Below are positions 51,669-60,825 of a stretch of DNA of 64,000 nt, piece after piece (within the stretch, counting starts at the first letter, position 1; every line of letters starts with the position of its first letter). Source of the DNA: Piscinibacter gummiphilus. GTDB taxonomy: Bacteria; Pseudomonadota; Gammaproteobacteria; Burkholderiales; Burkholderiaceae_C. Position numbers and translations under genes: made by a program. The notes under the pieces were generated by a model. It ran no database searches, was not told the DNA's origin, and saw only the letters and a program-made list of their open reading frames with translations. The stretch spans positions 4,216,001 through 4,280,000 of the forward strand of contig NZ_CP015118.1 in assembly GCF_002116905.1 (NCBI RefSeq), written 5' to 3'.

Positions 51669-53749
51669 GCGGACTCGGCCTCGGGTGCCTTGGCCCGCGA
51701 CTGCAGGCCTTCGAAGATCTGCTGGTGCGAGCCGAGCGTCAGGTCGACGATCTCGCGCGCCTGCGCCACGTAGTAGGCCAGCTGCTCGTCGCTGCGGGCC
51801 ATCGTGTGCGACAGCGCGCCCTCGATGCGCTGCAGCTGGGCCATCAGGTCCTCGCTCGCGCGGCTGAACTGCTGCACCGCCACGCCGAAGCCTTCGCCCA
51901 GGTTCGCCACCTCGGCGGCGCTGCCCGTGACCTGTTCGGACACGGCCTGCAGCGCGCGCGACTCCGTCTCGACGCTGTCGGCGAAACGGGTGCCCGCGCG
52001 CTCCAGCACGTCGGTGGTGGTGGCCACCAGCGCGTCGATGGCGGCACGCTGCTCGGTGCTCGCGTGGTTCACCGCGTCGAGCAGGCCGGAGAGCGTGGAC
52101 ATCAGCCGGTTGCGTTCGTCGAGCGCGGTGTTGTCGCGCACCAGGCTGTCGGACAGCGCGGTGCGCAGTTCGCCGATCACCTCGGCGGCCGCACGCGGCG
52201 CCTCGGACGCGGCCTGCACGAGGCGGGCGATCTCGCCGATGGTGGCGCGGGCATGGGTCTCGGTCTGCGCGGCGATGGTCTGGGCCGTCTGCTCGAGCGT
52301 CGTGCAGATCTGGCGCTGGCGCTCGGCCAGCGCGGCGCCGTCGTCCTCGGCCTGGCGCTGCATCGCGGCGGTGAGGCGGGCGATGCCGTCGTGGAAGGCG
52401 GTGGACCGCTCCTGCTCGCGGCGGACCGCGGCGGCGTCGGCCTCGGCCTGCGACTCGGCCACGCGGCGCAGCAGCGAGGCCGCGTGCGTCTCGAAGCCGG
52501 CGACCATCGCGGCGGCCGCGTCGCGGCCATGGGCGGTGAGCGCCTCGTGGCCCTGCCGCTGCTCGTCGAGCGCGCGGCCGAGCGATTCGCTCCAAATCTC
52601 GGCGCTGCGGTCCATGCGGGTGGACACACCGTCCACCAGCGCCGTGGCGCGCTGTTCGAAGGACGCGGTGAAGCGGTCGAGGCCGGCCTTCAGGTCGGCG
52701 GCGACGGCCTCACCCTGGCGCTGCTGGCTGGCGAGCGCAGCCTGCCACTGCGTGGCGAGGGACGCCGCGGTGGTATCCAGCCGTGCGGCCACGCCGTCGA
52801 GCTGCTGCTGCACGGTGGCCGACAGCGTGTCGCGCAGCATGGCGGCTTCCGTCGCGAGGCCGGCCATCGTGGCCGTCACCGCCGGTTCGATGGCGGCGCC
52901 CGCCAGGCGCGCGCTCTCGGCGAGGCTGCTCTTGAGCGAGCGGTCCACCGACTCGGCAAGGCCCGTGTAGGCGCGCTGCGCCTCGTCATGGAACTTCGCC
53001 TGGCCGGCCACCAGCTGGTCGTGCAGGGCCTGGCCCTGGCGTTCGATGTGGCCCACGAGGGCCTGCAGCTGCGTCACCACCGCGGGCAGCGTGTCGGCCT
53101 GCGCGCGCAGCAACGCGAGCGATTCCTCGCGCTGGTGCACACGCGAGAAGCCACGCAGCGTGGTGGTGACCCGCGCGTCGAGTTGCTGCACCACCTGCTG
53201 GCGCTCGCGCCGCGCCAGCGCCGACATCAGGCCCAGCATGGCCGAGGCCGCGACGCCCGCCACCGAACAGCCGAACGCGAGGCCCAGGCCCCGGACCGGC
53301 GCGGCGAGCGAGGCGCGGATGGCCTCCACGTTCGTCGCGCTCTCGAGCGCGAGGCCGGTGCCCTTGAGCGTGACCACCATGCCGAGGAAGGTGCCCAGCA
53401 TGCCCAGCAGCACCAGCAGGCCGGCGAGGTACGGTGTCAGCGCGGGGCCCGGCAGACCCACCCGCTCGCCTTCCACGCGCAGGCGCACGGCATGGCGCAG
53501 GCCCGCGGGCACCGAGGCGAGCCAGGCGCCGAGGTCCGCCGGGGCCTCGCCCGCGCCGGCCACGGCCTGCGACAGCCCCACCGTCGACGTGTGGAAGCGG
53601 TGCAGCTCGAGCGCACCCATCAGGTAGAAGGCCCCGATCAGCAGCACCAGAGACAGCGCCAGCAGGTGGCCCGGCACGTAGCCGGCGGCGATCCAGCCGA
53701 GCGCGAGGAGGCCCACCGCGAAGGCGGTGTGATGGAGGAGTCGGTTCAT
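51665..53749 (-). CDS. DUF802 protein, MotA/ExbB-like subunit with a very long cytoplasmic tail
   Basis: The 694-residue protein starts with four membrane segments (about 8-25, 29-45, 105-127 and 153-177; LAGLLVLLGMLGTFLGMVVTL and LGLAFGCSVAGVAASAMLGLM match the MotA/TolQ/ExbB helices 3 and 4). A tail of more than 500 residues is entirely coiled-coil and Ala/Glu/Arg-rich, with an internal DUF802 repeat pattern. This architecture parallels ZorA of the Zorya defence systems. It overlaps its neighbours by 4 bp each side. Role unknown; an ion-driven motor is inferred. Confidence 0.85.
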   Translation of the reverse strand: MNRLLHHTAFAVGLLALGWIAAGYVPGHLLALSLVLLIGAFYLMGALELHRFHTSTVGLSQAVAGAGEAPADLGAWLASVPAGLRHAVRLRVEGERVGLPGPALTPYLAGLLVLLGMLGTFLGMVVTLKGTGLALESATNVEAIRASLAAPVRGLGLAFGCSVAGVAASAMLGLMSALARRERQQVVQQLDARVTTTLRGFSRVHQREESLALLRAQADTLPAVVTQLQALVGHIERQGQALHDQLVAGQAKFHDEAQRAYTGLAESVDRSLKSSLAESARLAGAAIEPAVTATMAGLATEAAMLRDTLSATVQQQLDGVAARLDTTAASLATQWQAALASQQRQGEAVAADLKAGLDRFTASFEQRATALVDGVSTRMDRSAEIWSESLGRALDEQRQGHEALTAHGRDAAAAMVAGFETHAASLLRRVAESQAEADAAAVRREQERSTAFHDGIARLTAAMQRQAEDDGAALAERQRQICTTLEQTAQTIAAQTETHARATIGEIARLVQAASEAPRAAAEVIGELRTALSDSLVRDNTALDERNRLMSTLSGLLDAVNHASTEQRAAIDALVATTTDVLERAGTRFADSVETESRALQAVSEQVTGSAAEVANLGEGFGVAVQQFSRASEDLMAQLQRIEGALSHTMARSDEQLAYYVAQAREIVDLTLGSHQQIFEGLQSRAKAPEAESA

Positions 53750-54405
53750 GTCGTGGGGTGCGTGCGAAGTGCGTCCAGCAGGCCCTGGGCCGGCAACAGC
53801 CGGTGCGCCAGTTCGGCCTGCAGCACGTGGTCCAGGTCATCACGGAAGGTGGCGGTCCAGCCGGGGTCGTCCCCGGCGGCGCGGGCCATCCGTTCGAAGT
53901 GCGATTGAAGCCTCAGCGGCACCAGCGCCAGCAGACGGCGTTCGTGCGGCGCCAGGGCCTGGTCCATGACGGCGTCGAGTGCGGCCAGCCGGGCGAGCGA
54001 CGGCGCACGCCGGGACAGGGCGTCTCGCAGGCGCTGGCGCAACGCGCCGACGGCCTCGAGCATCGCCTGCTGCCGGGCGGCGCAGTGGCGTCGGTACGGG
54101 CTGAAATCGGTCGGGCTCGCCTCGGCGTCGGCAGGGCCGGCGGCGATGGACGCCGACAGGGCCGCGCGCACGCGCTGGAAGTCCGCCTCGTCGCCACCCA
54201 GGCCGCGCGAGCGCGCGGGGGCGGCATCCGACGGCCCGGCGTTGAGCGCGGTCGACAGCGAGATCGCGTCCGTCCAGCTGAGCCAGTGGCCCAGCCGTTC
54301 GGCGAACGCCGGTCGCACATCGACAGGGGGGGCGTCCGCCAGACGGGCCAGGAGGCGGGTGAGCTCCGAACCGGCAACGCCCGGGCTGGATGACCCGAGT
54401 TGCAT
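53746..54405 (-). CDS. DUF3348 family protein
   Basis: The 219-residue soluble helical protein matches DUF3348: SELTRLLARLADAPPVDVRPAFAERLGHWLSWTDAISLSTALN and a C-terminal HFERMARAAGDDPGWTATFRDDLDHVLQAELAHRLLPAQGLLDAL. It is the first gene of the DUF3348-DUF802-OmpA-DUF2894 operon. The function is unknown; conserved co-occurrence with the motor pair suggests an accessory role. The ATG at 54405 is followed by 4-bp coupling to DUF802. Confidence 0.85.
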   Translation of the reverse strand: MQLGSSSPGVAGSELTRLLARLADAPPVDVRPAFAERLGHWLSWTDAISLSTALNAGPSDAAPARSRGLGGDEADFQRVRAALSASIAAGPADAEASPTDFSPYRRHCAARQQAMLEAVGALRQRLRDALSRRAPSLARLAALDAVMDQALAPHERRLLALVPLRLQSHFERMARAAGDDPGWTATFRDDLDHVLQAELAHRLLPAQGLLDALRTHPTT

Positions 54406-54480
54406 GGATGCCAGTTTGAAGGTTTCGTGAAAGGGGAGTGAGTTTACTACGGGAGGGGGTCCGTCCGGCCCATCCCCCCC

Positions 54481-56286
54481 TCACTGGAGACGGACCGCGG
54501 AATCGAAGTGCCAGGTGCGCCGGATCTCGATCACGTCGTACTCGCGGGCGAGCGCCGCGGGGAACGCCGGGTTGGGCTTCTGGGCCTCGACGATGCGGCG
54601 GATCGCGTCGTCGACCTCGGGCACGCCGCTCGACACCACGAAAGTCACGGACTCGACGGAGCCGTCGCTGCGGATCGCCACGGTGACCATCGGCGTCGTG
54701 TGCGGCCGCCTGGCCAGGGCCTGCACCGTCTCGGCGGGAGTGCCGAACTGGATGCGGCGGGCCCAGGTGTCGGCGTACTGCACGAGTTCGGCGTTCGGGT
54801 CGGTGCGCCCCCAGAGACGGCCCCGGCGCGGGGAACTGAGCGACAGCGGCAGGCTGTTGTTCGGCGGGCGGGCCTTCGCCACGTCGCGCTGCGCGGCCTC
54901 CTCGTCGAGCTGACGACCGATCGCGCGGCGCACGGCCTCGCGGCGCTCCTGTTCGGCGTTGGCGCGGGCGGCGGCCTGCCGGTCGGCTTCCTGGCGCTCG
55001 GCGTCGGCGCGGGCGGCCTCCTGGCGCTGCGCTTCCTGCCGGGCCGCGGCTTCGCGGGCGGCCTGGTCGCGGCGTTCGGCGTCGGCTCGGGCTGCCTCTG
55101 CGCGGGCTGCGTCTGCGCGGGCTGCTTCTGCGCGGGTGGCTTCCGCTCGGGCCGCTTCGACACGTGCAGCGTCTGCCCGTGCGGCTTCCTGCCGCCGAGC
55201 TTCCTGTTCGGCCGCGGCCGCGCGTTCGGCCGACTCGCGGCGTTCGGCATCGAGGCGCGCGGCTTCGACCCGGGCGGCCTCCTGGCGGCGGGCCTCGGCC
55301 TGGGCCGCTGTGTCACGCGTCACCTGGGCCTGGCGTTCGGCCTCCACACGCGCCGCTTCGGCCCGGGCCGCCTCCTGCCGCCGCGCGTCCGCGTCGGCCG
55401 CGGCCTGCTTCGCCTCCTGCTCCCGGCGCTCGGCCTCCTGCCGTTCGGTCTCCCGCCGGGCCGCGTCGGCGCGGGCCGCCTCCTGGCGGCGCGCTTCCGC
55501 CTCGGCCACCGCCTGCCGCGCCACCTGGTCCCGGCGTTCGGCCTCGATGCGTGCGGCTTCCTGGCGTTCCGCCTCCTGCCGCACGGCGGCCTCCCGCGCG
55601 AGGGCCTCCTGGCGCTCGGCTTCCACCCGCGCCGCCTCGGCGCGCAAGGCCTCCTGGCGCCGCAGCGCCTCCCGCGCGAGTTCGTCGGGCGACGAAGCCG
55701 GCGCCTCGGGCAACGGCGCGCTGGCCGCGACGGCCACCACGGGAGGCGGCGCGACGGGGGTGTCGGGCACGGGCACCTCGACGACCGGCACGGGCACGGG
55801 CGGTGGCACGGGGGTTTCGGGTGCTGGCGGTGGGGGCGGCGCCTCGGCCACGAACGCGGGGGGCGGTTCGGGGGCCGGCGGCTCCGGGGCATCCGGAGCC
55901 GGTGCGTCCGGCGTCGGGGCGGGCGGCACCTCGGGTGCAGGCCGGGGACTCGGAGGACGCGATGCCCGTGCGGGCGGCGCCTCGTCCCGAGCTTCCGCGG
56001 GCGGTGTCGGGGGGGCGGGCAGCGGTGTGAGCACGATGCTCAGGTCGTCCGCCTCCGCCCGCCGGTCCTGCCACGGGAAGGTGAGGCCCGGCGCCCCGGT
56101 GCCGGATCCACCGAACACCAGGGTCAGCAGCACCGCATGCACGACGAGGGAGACGCCCATCGCCAGCAGCATCCGTCGGCGTTCGGGGACCGTGAAGCGT
56201 TCGGCCCGCTCCGGCACCGCACCCGGCGGCTCCGAAGGCCTTGGCGCTGCCACTTCAGCGTCGTCCGTGATCCGCGTCTGGGCCAT
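54481..56286 (-). CDS. TonB/TolA-like energy-transducing protein
   Basis: The 601-residue protein has an N-terminal membrane helix (RMLLAMGVSLVVHAVLLTLVFGG, about 38-60, the SxxxH pattern of TonB/TolA). A Pro-rich segment (about 85-200) and a long Ala/Glu/Arg helix of repeated EAARxEAxRxEAxR type (about 200-470) follow. The C-terminal TonB domain has YADTWARRIQF, PMVTVAIRSDGSVESVTFVVSSGVPEVDDAIRRIVEAQKP and FDSAV. It probably couples the proton motive force to an outer-membrane receptor or the Tol-like system. It lies 75 bp upstream of the motor operon on the same strand. Confidence 0.88.
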   Translation of the reverse strand: MAQTRITDDAEVAAPRPSEPPGAVPERAERFTVPERRRMLLAMGVSLVVHAVLLTLVFGGSGTGAPGLTFPWQDRRAEADDLSIVLTPLPAPPTPPAEARDEAPPARASRPPSPRPAPEVPPAPTPDAPAPDAPEPPAPEPPPAFVAEAPPPPPAPETPVPPPVPVPVVEVPVPDTPVAPPPVVAVAASAPLPEAPASSPDELAREALRRQEALRAEAARVEAERQEALAREAAVRQEAERQEAARIEAERRDQVARQAVAEAEARRQEAARADAARRETERQEAERREQEAKQAAADADARRQEAARAEAARVEAERQAQVTRDTAAQAEARRQEAARVEAARLDAERRESAERAAAAEQEARRQEAARADAARVEAARAEATRAEAARADAARAEAARADAERRDQAAREAAARQEAQRQEAARADAERQEADRQAAARANAEQERREAVRRAIGRQLDEEAAQRDVAKARPPNNSLPLSLSSPRRGRLWGRTDPNAELVQYADTWARRIQFGTPAETVQALARRPHTTPMVTVAIRSDGSVESVTFVVSSGVPEVDDAIRRIVEAQKPNPAFPAALAREYDVIEIRRTWHFDSAVRLQ

Positions 56287-56349
56287 CGCGTGGATTCTCG
56301 CGGATCCACGCGGTCATCCCGGGGCCGGCGCCCCACCCAAGAAGGGGGG

Positions 56350-56565
56350 CTAGCGTTTCATGACGTGGACGACTTCGCCCTCGCGGATCGTCGAGGTGCG
56401 GCCATTGGCATCGGTGTACGTGTAGACACCCGCCTTCGGGTCCAGCTCGGGCTTTCCGGTGCTGACGACCTGGCCGCCGTCGCGGGTGTTGATGAGGTAT
56501 TCGCTGGTGGAGCAGGCGGCCAGGGCGCAGGCCGCGAGTACCAGGACAACAGAGGCTCGGAACAT
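56350..56565 (-). CDS. YgdI/YgdR-like (DUF903) lipoprotein
   Basis: The 71-residue lipoprotein has a signal with lipobox (LAACALAAC) followed by a DUF903 domain: STSEYLINTRDGGQVVSTGKPELDPKAGVYTYTDANGRTSTIREGEVVHVMKR. Small SH3-like lipoproteins of this family sit in the outer membrane or periplasm with unknown role. It lies about 60 bp upstream of the TonB-like gene. Confidence 0.92.
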   Translation of the reverse strand: MFRASVVLVLAACALAACSTSEYLINTRDGGQVVSTGKPELDPKAGVYTYTDANGRTSTIREGEVVHVMKR

Positions 56566-56640
56566 GGTGGTCGTCTCCCAGCGAAGAGTCTAGGAAGCCA
56601 CCAGCCGGCCGGCAACTGCCCTTTGGTGCCGCCCAGGCTC

Positions 56641-57840
56641 CTAGCGGGCCGGATCTCCCGCCATCGCGAACGCGATCCACGCCAGGCCGACCATCGCCGC
56701 CAGCATCAGCAGCAGCTCCCGGTAGCCCGGCACCACGAGCAGCACCCACGCCCCCACCAGCGGACCGACCGCGCGCGGCACGAGGGACAGCACCGACAGC
56801 AGCCCGCTGATGCGCCCCACGTGCGCATGGCCGAAGTACGTGGGCACGACGTGGCCCCGCACGATGGTGATGAGGCCGTTGGCCGCGCCGAACATCACCG
56901 CGAACAGCAGCAGCGCCCAGAGCGAATGGGCCAGCGCGAAGATGAGGAGCGACAGCGGCATGGCCGCGAACACCGCCAGCCCGAGCACCCGCGCCGACCA
57001 GCGCCGCCCGGCCACCATGAACACCACCCGGCCGACGACCTGCGCCGGCCCCACCCACATCAGCACCGCCAGGGCCTGGGCCTCCGGCGTGCCCTTCGAC
57101 GCGAAGGCCGGCAGCACGTGGGCCCAGAAGGTGGCCGACACGATGGAATACAGCATGAAGGTGGCCGCCAGCAGCCAGAACGCCTTGTGGCGCAGGGCCT
57201 CGTGCAGCGTGGCGTCGTCCGCGGCGTCGGCGGCACGCACCGGGCGCGGCGGGTCGGTGCCGCGCAGCGCCCATGCGTTGAGCGGCGTCGCCACGAACAG
57301 CAGCAGCCCGCCCACCACCGCGAGCGCCACGCGCCAGCCGAACGCCCCGATCAGCCACAACGTGACCGGGAACGACACCGTGCTCGCGAACCCGCCCACG
57401 AGGGTGAGCCAGGTGATGGCCGACCCGTAGCGGGTGGGAAAGCGCCGGGTGACGACGCTGAAGGCCGGCTCGTAGAGGGTCATCGCCATCGCGGCGCCCA
57501 GCAGCGCCCACGCGAGGTACAGCACCGGCAGGCTCTCGACGACAGACCACAGCAGGAAACCGAGGCCCGCGATGAACGTGCCGCCCGCCATCACCGCGCG
57601 CCCGTGTCCGCGATCGATGAGCGCCCCGGCCCCGTAGCTGGCCGCGCCCCACACCGCGAGCCCCAACGTGAACGCCCCCATGATCGACGGCTTGGACCAG
57701 CCGAACGTGTCGTGCATCGGCAGCACGAAGGCCGAGAAGGTGTAGTACAGCGCCGCCCACGCGATCAGCTGGGCCCCGGCCAGGCACGCGACGGTGGGGC
57801 CGAAGGCCGGCGGCGCGGGCGCGTCGGAAAGTCGGGACAT
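56641..57840 (-). CDS. MFS transporter (oxalate/formate antiporter-like)
   Basis: The 399-residue protein has about twelve membrane segments. The MFS motif A-like YGAGALIDRGHGRAVMAGG lies near residues 65-83 and FPTRYGSAITWLTLVGGFASTVSFPVTLWLIGAFGWR is an internal antiporter-type segment. It resembles the oxalate:formate antiporter branch (MHDTFGWSKPSIMGAFT at the start). The substrate is unknown. It is transcribed away from the hydrolase gene, with 82 bp between the starts. Confidence 0.88.
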   Translation of the reverse strand: MSRLSDAPAPPAFGPTVACLAGAQLIAWAALYYTFSAFVLPMHDTFGWSKPSIMGAFTLGLAVWGAASYGAGALIDRGHGRAVMAGGTFIAGLGFLLWSVVESLPVLYLAWALLGAAMAMTLYEPAFSVVTRRFPTRYGSAITWLTLVGGFASTVSFPVTLWLIGAFGWRVALAVVGGLLLFVATPLNAWALRGTDPPRPVRAADAADDATLHEALRHKAFWLLAATFMLYSIVSATFWAHVLPAFASKGTPEAQALAVLMWVGPAQVVGRVVFMVAGRRWSARVLGLAVFAAMPLSLLIFALAHSLWALLLFAVMFGAANGLITIVRGHVVPTYFGHAHVGRISGLLSVLSLVPRAVGPLVGAWVLLVVPGYRELLLMLAAMVGLAWIAFAMAGDPAR

Positions 57841-57922
57841 CGCGGTGATTGTGGGCAGTGCGGCCCCGCCCGTCTGTCACCCCTGGGTCAGCCGCGCCGT
57901 GCCTTTGCGGGAAAATGCCACG

Positions 57923-59227
57923 GTGTCCTCACCCGATTCCTTCCCACCCATCGTGTTCGTCCACGGCAACGGCGACACCGCCGCGCTGTGGTTCACCACC
58001 GTCTGGCGCTTCGAGTCGAACGGCTGGCCGCGCGACCGGCTGCACGCCATCGACCTGCCCTACCCGCTCGCCCGCGACGACGAACACACGCCCCAGCCCG
58101 GCCGCACCTCGAGTGCCGAGCACATGGCCTTCCTCGCGGCCGAGGTGGAGCGCGTGCGCGCGGCCACCGGGGCACGCCGCGTGCTGCTCGTCGCGAACTC
58201 GCGGGGCGGCTACGCGGTGCGCAACTACCTGGCCCGCGGCGGCGGGGCGGACAAGGTGTCGCACGTGGTGCTGGGCGGCACGCCCAACCACGGCGTGTGG
58301 ACCTCGGCGGAACACCTCCCCCACAACGAGTTCAACGGTGCCGGCCCGCTGCTGCGCGCCCTCAACGAACCCGGACCGGACGGCCACGAGGTGACGCCCG
58401 GCGTCGCGTGGCTCACGCTGCGGTCCGACGGCAACGACAAGTACTGCCAGCCCACCGGCCACTGGATCGGCGTGCCGCACCTGGCCACCGGCACCGGGCC
58501 CGACAGCCCCGAACTGCGCGGTGCCGTCAACGTGGTGGTGCCGGGCGTGGACCACCGCGAGACGTCGTACGGCCCCGAGGCCTTCGCCCACACCTGGGCC
58601 TTCCTCACCGGCGCGCCGCCGGCCACCCTGTCGATCGAACCGGAACCCCAGCTGCGGCTCGACGGCAAGGTCTCGGGCTTCGGCGTCGACAACCGCAAGG
58701 GCTTCGACCCGACGAACCTGCCGCTCGTGGGCGCGCGCCTCGAGGTCTTCGCCACGCACCCGGACACCGGCGAACGCCTGGGTCCGGCCGTCCACGTGCG
58801 CACCATCGGACCCGAGGGCCGCTGGGGGCCGATGACCGCGCGCCCGGGCCAGCCGTACGAGTTCGTCATCACCGCCGACGGCTACCCGGTCACCCACGTG
58901 TACCGCTCGCCGTTCGTGCGCTCCTCCGAACTCATCCACCTGCGCGCCGAGCGCCTGCCGAAGCCGGAGGCTACGCCGCCGCTGTCGCGCGTCACGCTCA
59001 GCCGCCCGCGCGGCTTCTTCGACCGCCAGCGCGACCGCGTGATGCTCGACGGCCAGTGCCCTCCGCCCGACGTGCCGCCCGGCGTGGCGGGGGTCTCGGT
59101 GGCCGTGGCCCGGGTCACCGACCGGGCCGGCCGCACCGTGCAGGCAGAATTCAACGGCGAACGCATCGCGGGCCTCGCATGGCCGCTGGCCGAGGGCCAC
59201 CTGGTGACGTTCGAACTCCACCACTGA
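57923..59227 (+). CDS. alpha/beta hydrolase (esterase/lipase-like) with C-terminal domain
   Basis: The 434-residue protein begins with GTG. IVFVHGNGDTAALWFTTVWRF is the oxyanion strand, and RRVLLVANSRGGYAVRNYLAR holds the nucleophile elbow (NSRGG). VVVPGVDHRETSYGPEAFAHTW contains the histidine. A C-terminal, strand-rich domain of about 200 residues follows, which may bind a polymer or carbohydrate. It resembles secreted lipases or polyester depolymerases, but there is no signal peptide from this start. An ATG-less upstream extension is possible. Confidence 0.8.
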   Translation: MSSPDSFPPIVFVHGNGDTAALWFTTVWRFESNGWPRDRLHAIDLPYPLARDDEHTPQPGRTSSAEHMAFLAAEVERVRAATGARRVLLVANSRGGYAVRNYLARGGGADKVSHVVLGGTPNHGVWTSAEHLPHNEFNGAGPLLRALNEPGPDGHEVTPGVAWLTLRSDGNDKYCQPTGHWIGVPHLATGTGPDSPELRGAVNVVVPGVDHRETSYGPEAFAHTWAFLTGAPPATLSIEPEPQLRLDGKVSGFGVDNRKGFDPTNLPLVGARLEVFATHPDTGERLGPAVHVRTIGPEGRWGPMTARPGQPYEFVITADGYPVTHVYRSPFVRSSELIHLRAERLPKPEATPPLSRVTLSRPRGFFDRQRDRVMLDGQCPPPDVPPGVAGVSVAVARVTDRAGRTVQAEFNGERIAGLAWPLAEGHLVTFELHH

Positions 59228-59232
59228 TCTCC

Positions 59233-59934
59233 ATGAAGCTGTCCCAACTGCTGTTCACCCAGGGCTTCGGCGCCCGCCGCGAGTGCGAGGGCCTGATCGC
59301 CTCCGGCCACGTCACCGTCGGCGGCGAGCGTGTCGACGACCCGTTCGCCGACGTCGATCCGACGGGCCTGCAGTTCACCGTGCGCGGCGAACCGTGGACG
59401 TACCACGAGAAGGCGCTGCTCGTGATGAACAAGCCGCAGGGTGTCGAGTGCTCGCAGAAGCCGAAGCACCACCCGAGCATCTACAGCCTGCTGCCCGCGC
59501 CGCTGCGCCGGCGCGACGTGCAGAGCATCGGCCGCCTCGACGAGGACACCACGGGCCTGCTGCTGTTCACCGACGACGGCGCGCTGATCCACCGCTTCAC
59601 GTCGCCGAAGAAACACGTGCCGAAGGTGTACGAAGTGACCTGCAAGCACCCCGTGACGCCGGACCAGATCGCCCGCCTGCTCGAAGGGGTCAAGCTGGTG
59701 GACGACCCGGCCACCGTTCGGGCCGTGGCCTGCGAGCCCACCGGCGAACTCACGCTGCGTTTGACCCTCGTCGACGGCAAGTACCACCAGGTCAAGCGCA
59801 TGCTGGCCGCGGTGAGCAACCGGGTCGAGGGACTGCACCGCAGCGGCTTCGGCGCCCTCGTGCTGCCCGCCGACCTGGCCCCGGGCCAGTGGCGGTGGCT
59901 GGAAGGCCCGTCGGCCATCGTGCCGGCCGGGTGA
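59233..59934 (+). CDS. rsuA: 16S rRNA pseudouridine synthase, RsuA type
   Basis: The 233-residue protein has an N-terminal S4 domain (MKLSQLLFTQGFGARRECEGLIASGHVTVGG). The catalytic domain has LVMNKPQGVECSQKP, IGRLDEDTTGLLLFTDDG (catalytic Asp in GRLDxDTTGL) and KVYEVTCKHPV. RsuA isomerises U516 of 16S rRNA. The ATG at 59233 lies 5 bp after the hydrolase stop, so they may be co-transcribed. Confidence 0.92.
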   Translation: MKLSQLLFTQGFGARRECEGLIASGHVTVGGERVDDPFADVDPTGLQFTVRGEPWTYHEKALLVMNKPQGVECSQKPKHHPSIYSLLPAPLRRRDVQSIGRLDEDTTGLLLFTDDGALIHRFTSPKKHVPKVYEVTCKHPVTPDQIARLLEGVKLVDDPATVRAVACEPTGELTLRLTLVDGKYHQVKRMLAAVSNRVEGLHRSGFGALVLPADLAPGQWRWLEGPSAIVPAG

Positions 59935-59943
59935 GGCACGGGT

Positions 59944-60807
59944 TCAAACGCCGGATATCTGCGCGGAACTCCGGAGGATTGCGTTCGCATCCCGCAATTC
60001 ATGAACGGCCTCCGCACCCACCTCCGCGTCGCCCGCAAGCACCTCGGTGAAGCGCTGAACGGCGCGACTCCGATCGGCCAAGGTAATCCGGTCCTTCAAC
60101 CGGATGGTGCCGTTGACATGAATCAGCACGAACAAAACTTTGCCGGATGCAATCGATTGAAGCTGCACTTTGGTCGAGTTGCCCTGACGTGCGGCAACCG
60201 TCGTGTAATTGCTGATGGCTTTCGTCGCGTAGCGCCATGGCAAATCGGATCGCGGCGATGCGGAGAAGATGGAATGCAGCCGGGCCCAGAATCCTTCTCG
60301 CTGCACTTCTTTCCTGGCGCGATGTTTGAGCTGTCGCTGGACCTCCAGCAAGAAGGCATCGAACTCCTTGTATGCAGCGGCCGGCACCGGTTCAACTGAG
60401 GCCTCTTCAAAGCCGAGCACAGACGGAGGGGAGGGCTGCACTGCCCCGGCGACCACGTCGGCCTGCTCGACCGCATCCGGAGATGATTCCGAGAGAAAGG
60501 CATCGAACTCAGCCGAACCGACTGGCGGCTCATGCCACGCAGTCGTCGCTGCTGGCAATGCATCGGCTTCCATGGCAACCGCACCGAAACTCGAGGGCAA
60601 CGGGGCCTGTTCGACGGCCTTGCTGTTGTGGCGCTCCAGGGCGCGCAGCAGGCGATCAAGGGAATCACTGTCTTGCATCAGGCGCTCAACCAGCGCAGCC
60701 GCTTGTCTCGCACCTTCCTCGGTCGACAGATCGAACTCGCCCCCCTCGACCTCATGCAAGGCCGCGGCGAGGACATTCGGCGGGATCCCGGCAAGCGCAT
60801 CAGCCAT
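59944..60807 (-). CDS. hypothetical protein
   Basis: The 287-residue soluble protein is helical at the N-terminus (LAGIPPNVLAAALHEVEGGEFDLSTEEGARQAAALVERLMQD). It has acidic low-complexity linkers and a folded C-terminal part (LPWRYATKAISNYTTVAARQGNSTKVQLQSIASGKVLFVLIHVNGTIRLKDRITLADRSRAVQRFTEVLAGD) that looks like an alpha/beta domain. No family is recognised. Codon usage and lower GC in parts differ from the neighbours, so recent acquisition is possible. It converges on the rsuA gene with 9 bp between stops. Confidence 0.7.
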   Translation of the reverse strand: MADALAGIPPNVLAAALHEVEGGEFDLSTEEGARQAAALVERLMQDSDSLDRLLRALERHNSKAVEQAPLPSSFGAVAMEADALPAATTAWHEPPVGSAEFDAFLSESSPDAVEQADVVAGAVQPSPPSVLGFEEASVEPVPAAAYKEFDAFLLEVQRQLKHRARKEVQREGFWARLHSIFSASPRSDLPWRYATKAISNYTTVAARQGNSTKVQLQSIASGKVLFVLIHVNGTIRLKDRITLADRSRAVQRFTEVLAGDAEVGAEAVHELRDANAILRSSAQISGV

Positions 60808-60825
60808 GGCACACACTCTAGCACC

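Noticed and set aside
54508..59934. A plus-strand open frame of about 1800 codons
   Set aside because: Most of it lies opposite the TonB-like and MFS genes and reads as low-complexity Arg/Gly/His sequence typical of antisense frames in high-GC DNA; only the last 233 codons are real (RsuA).
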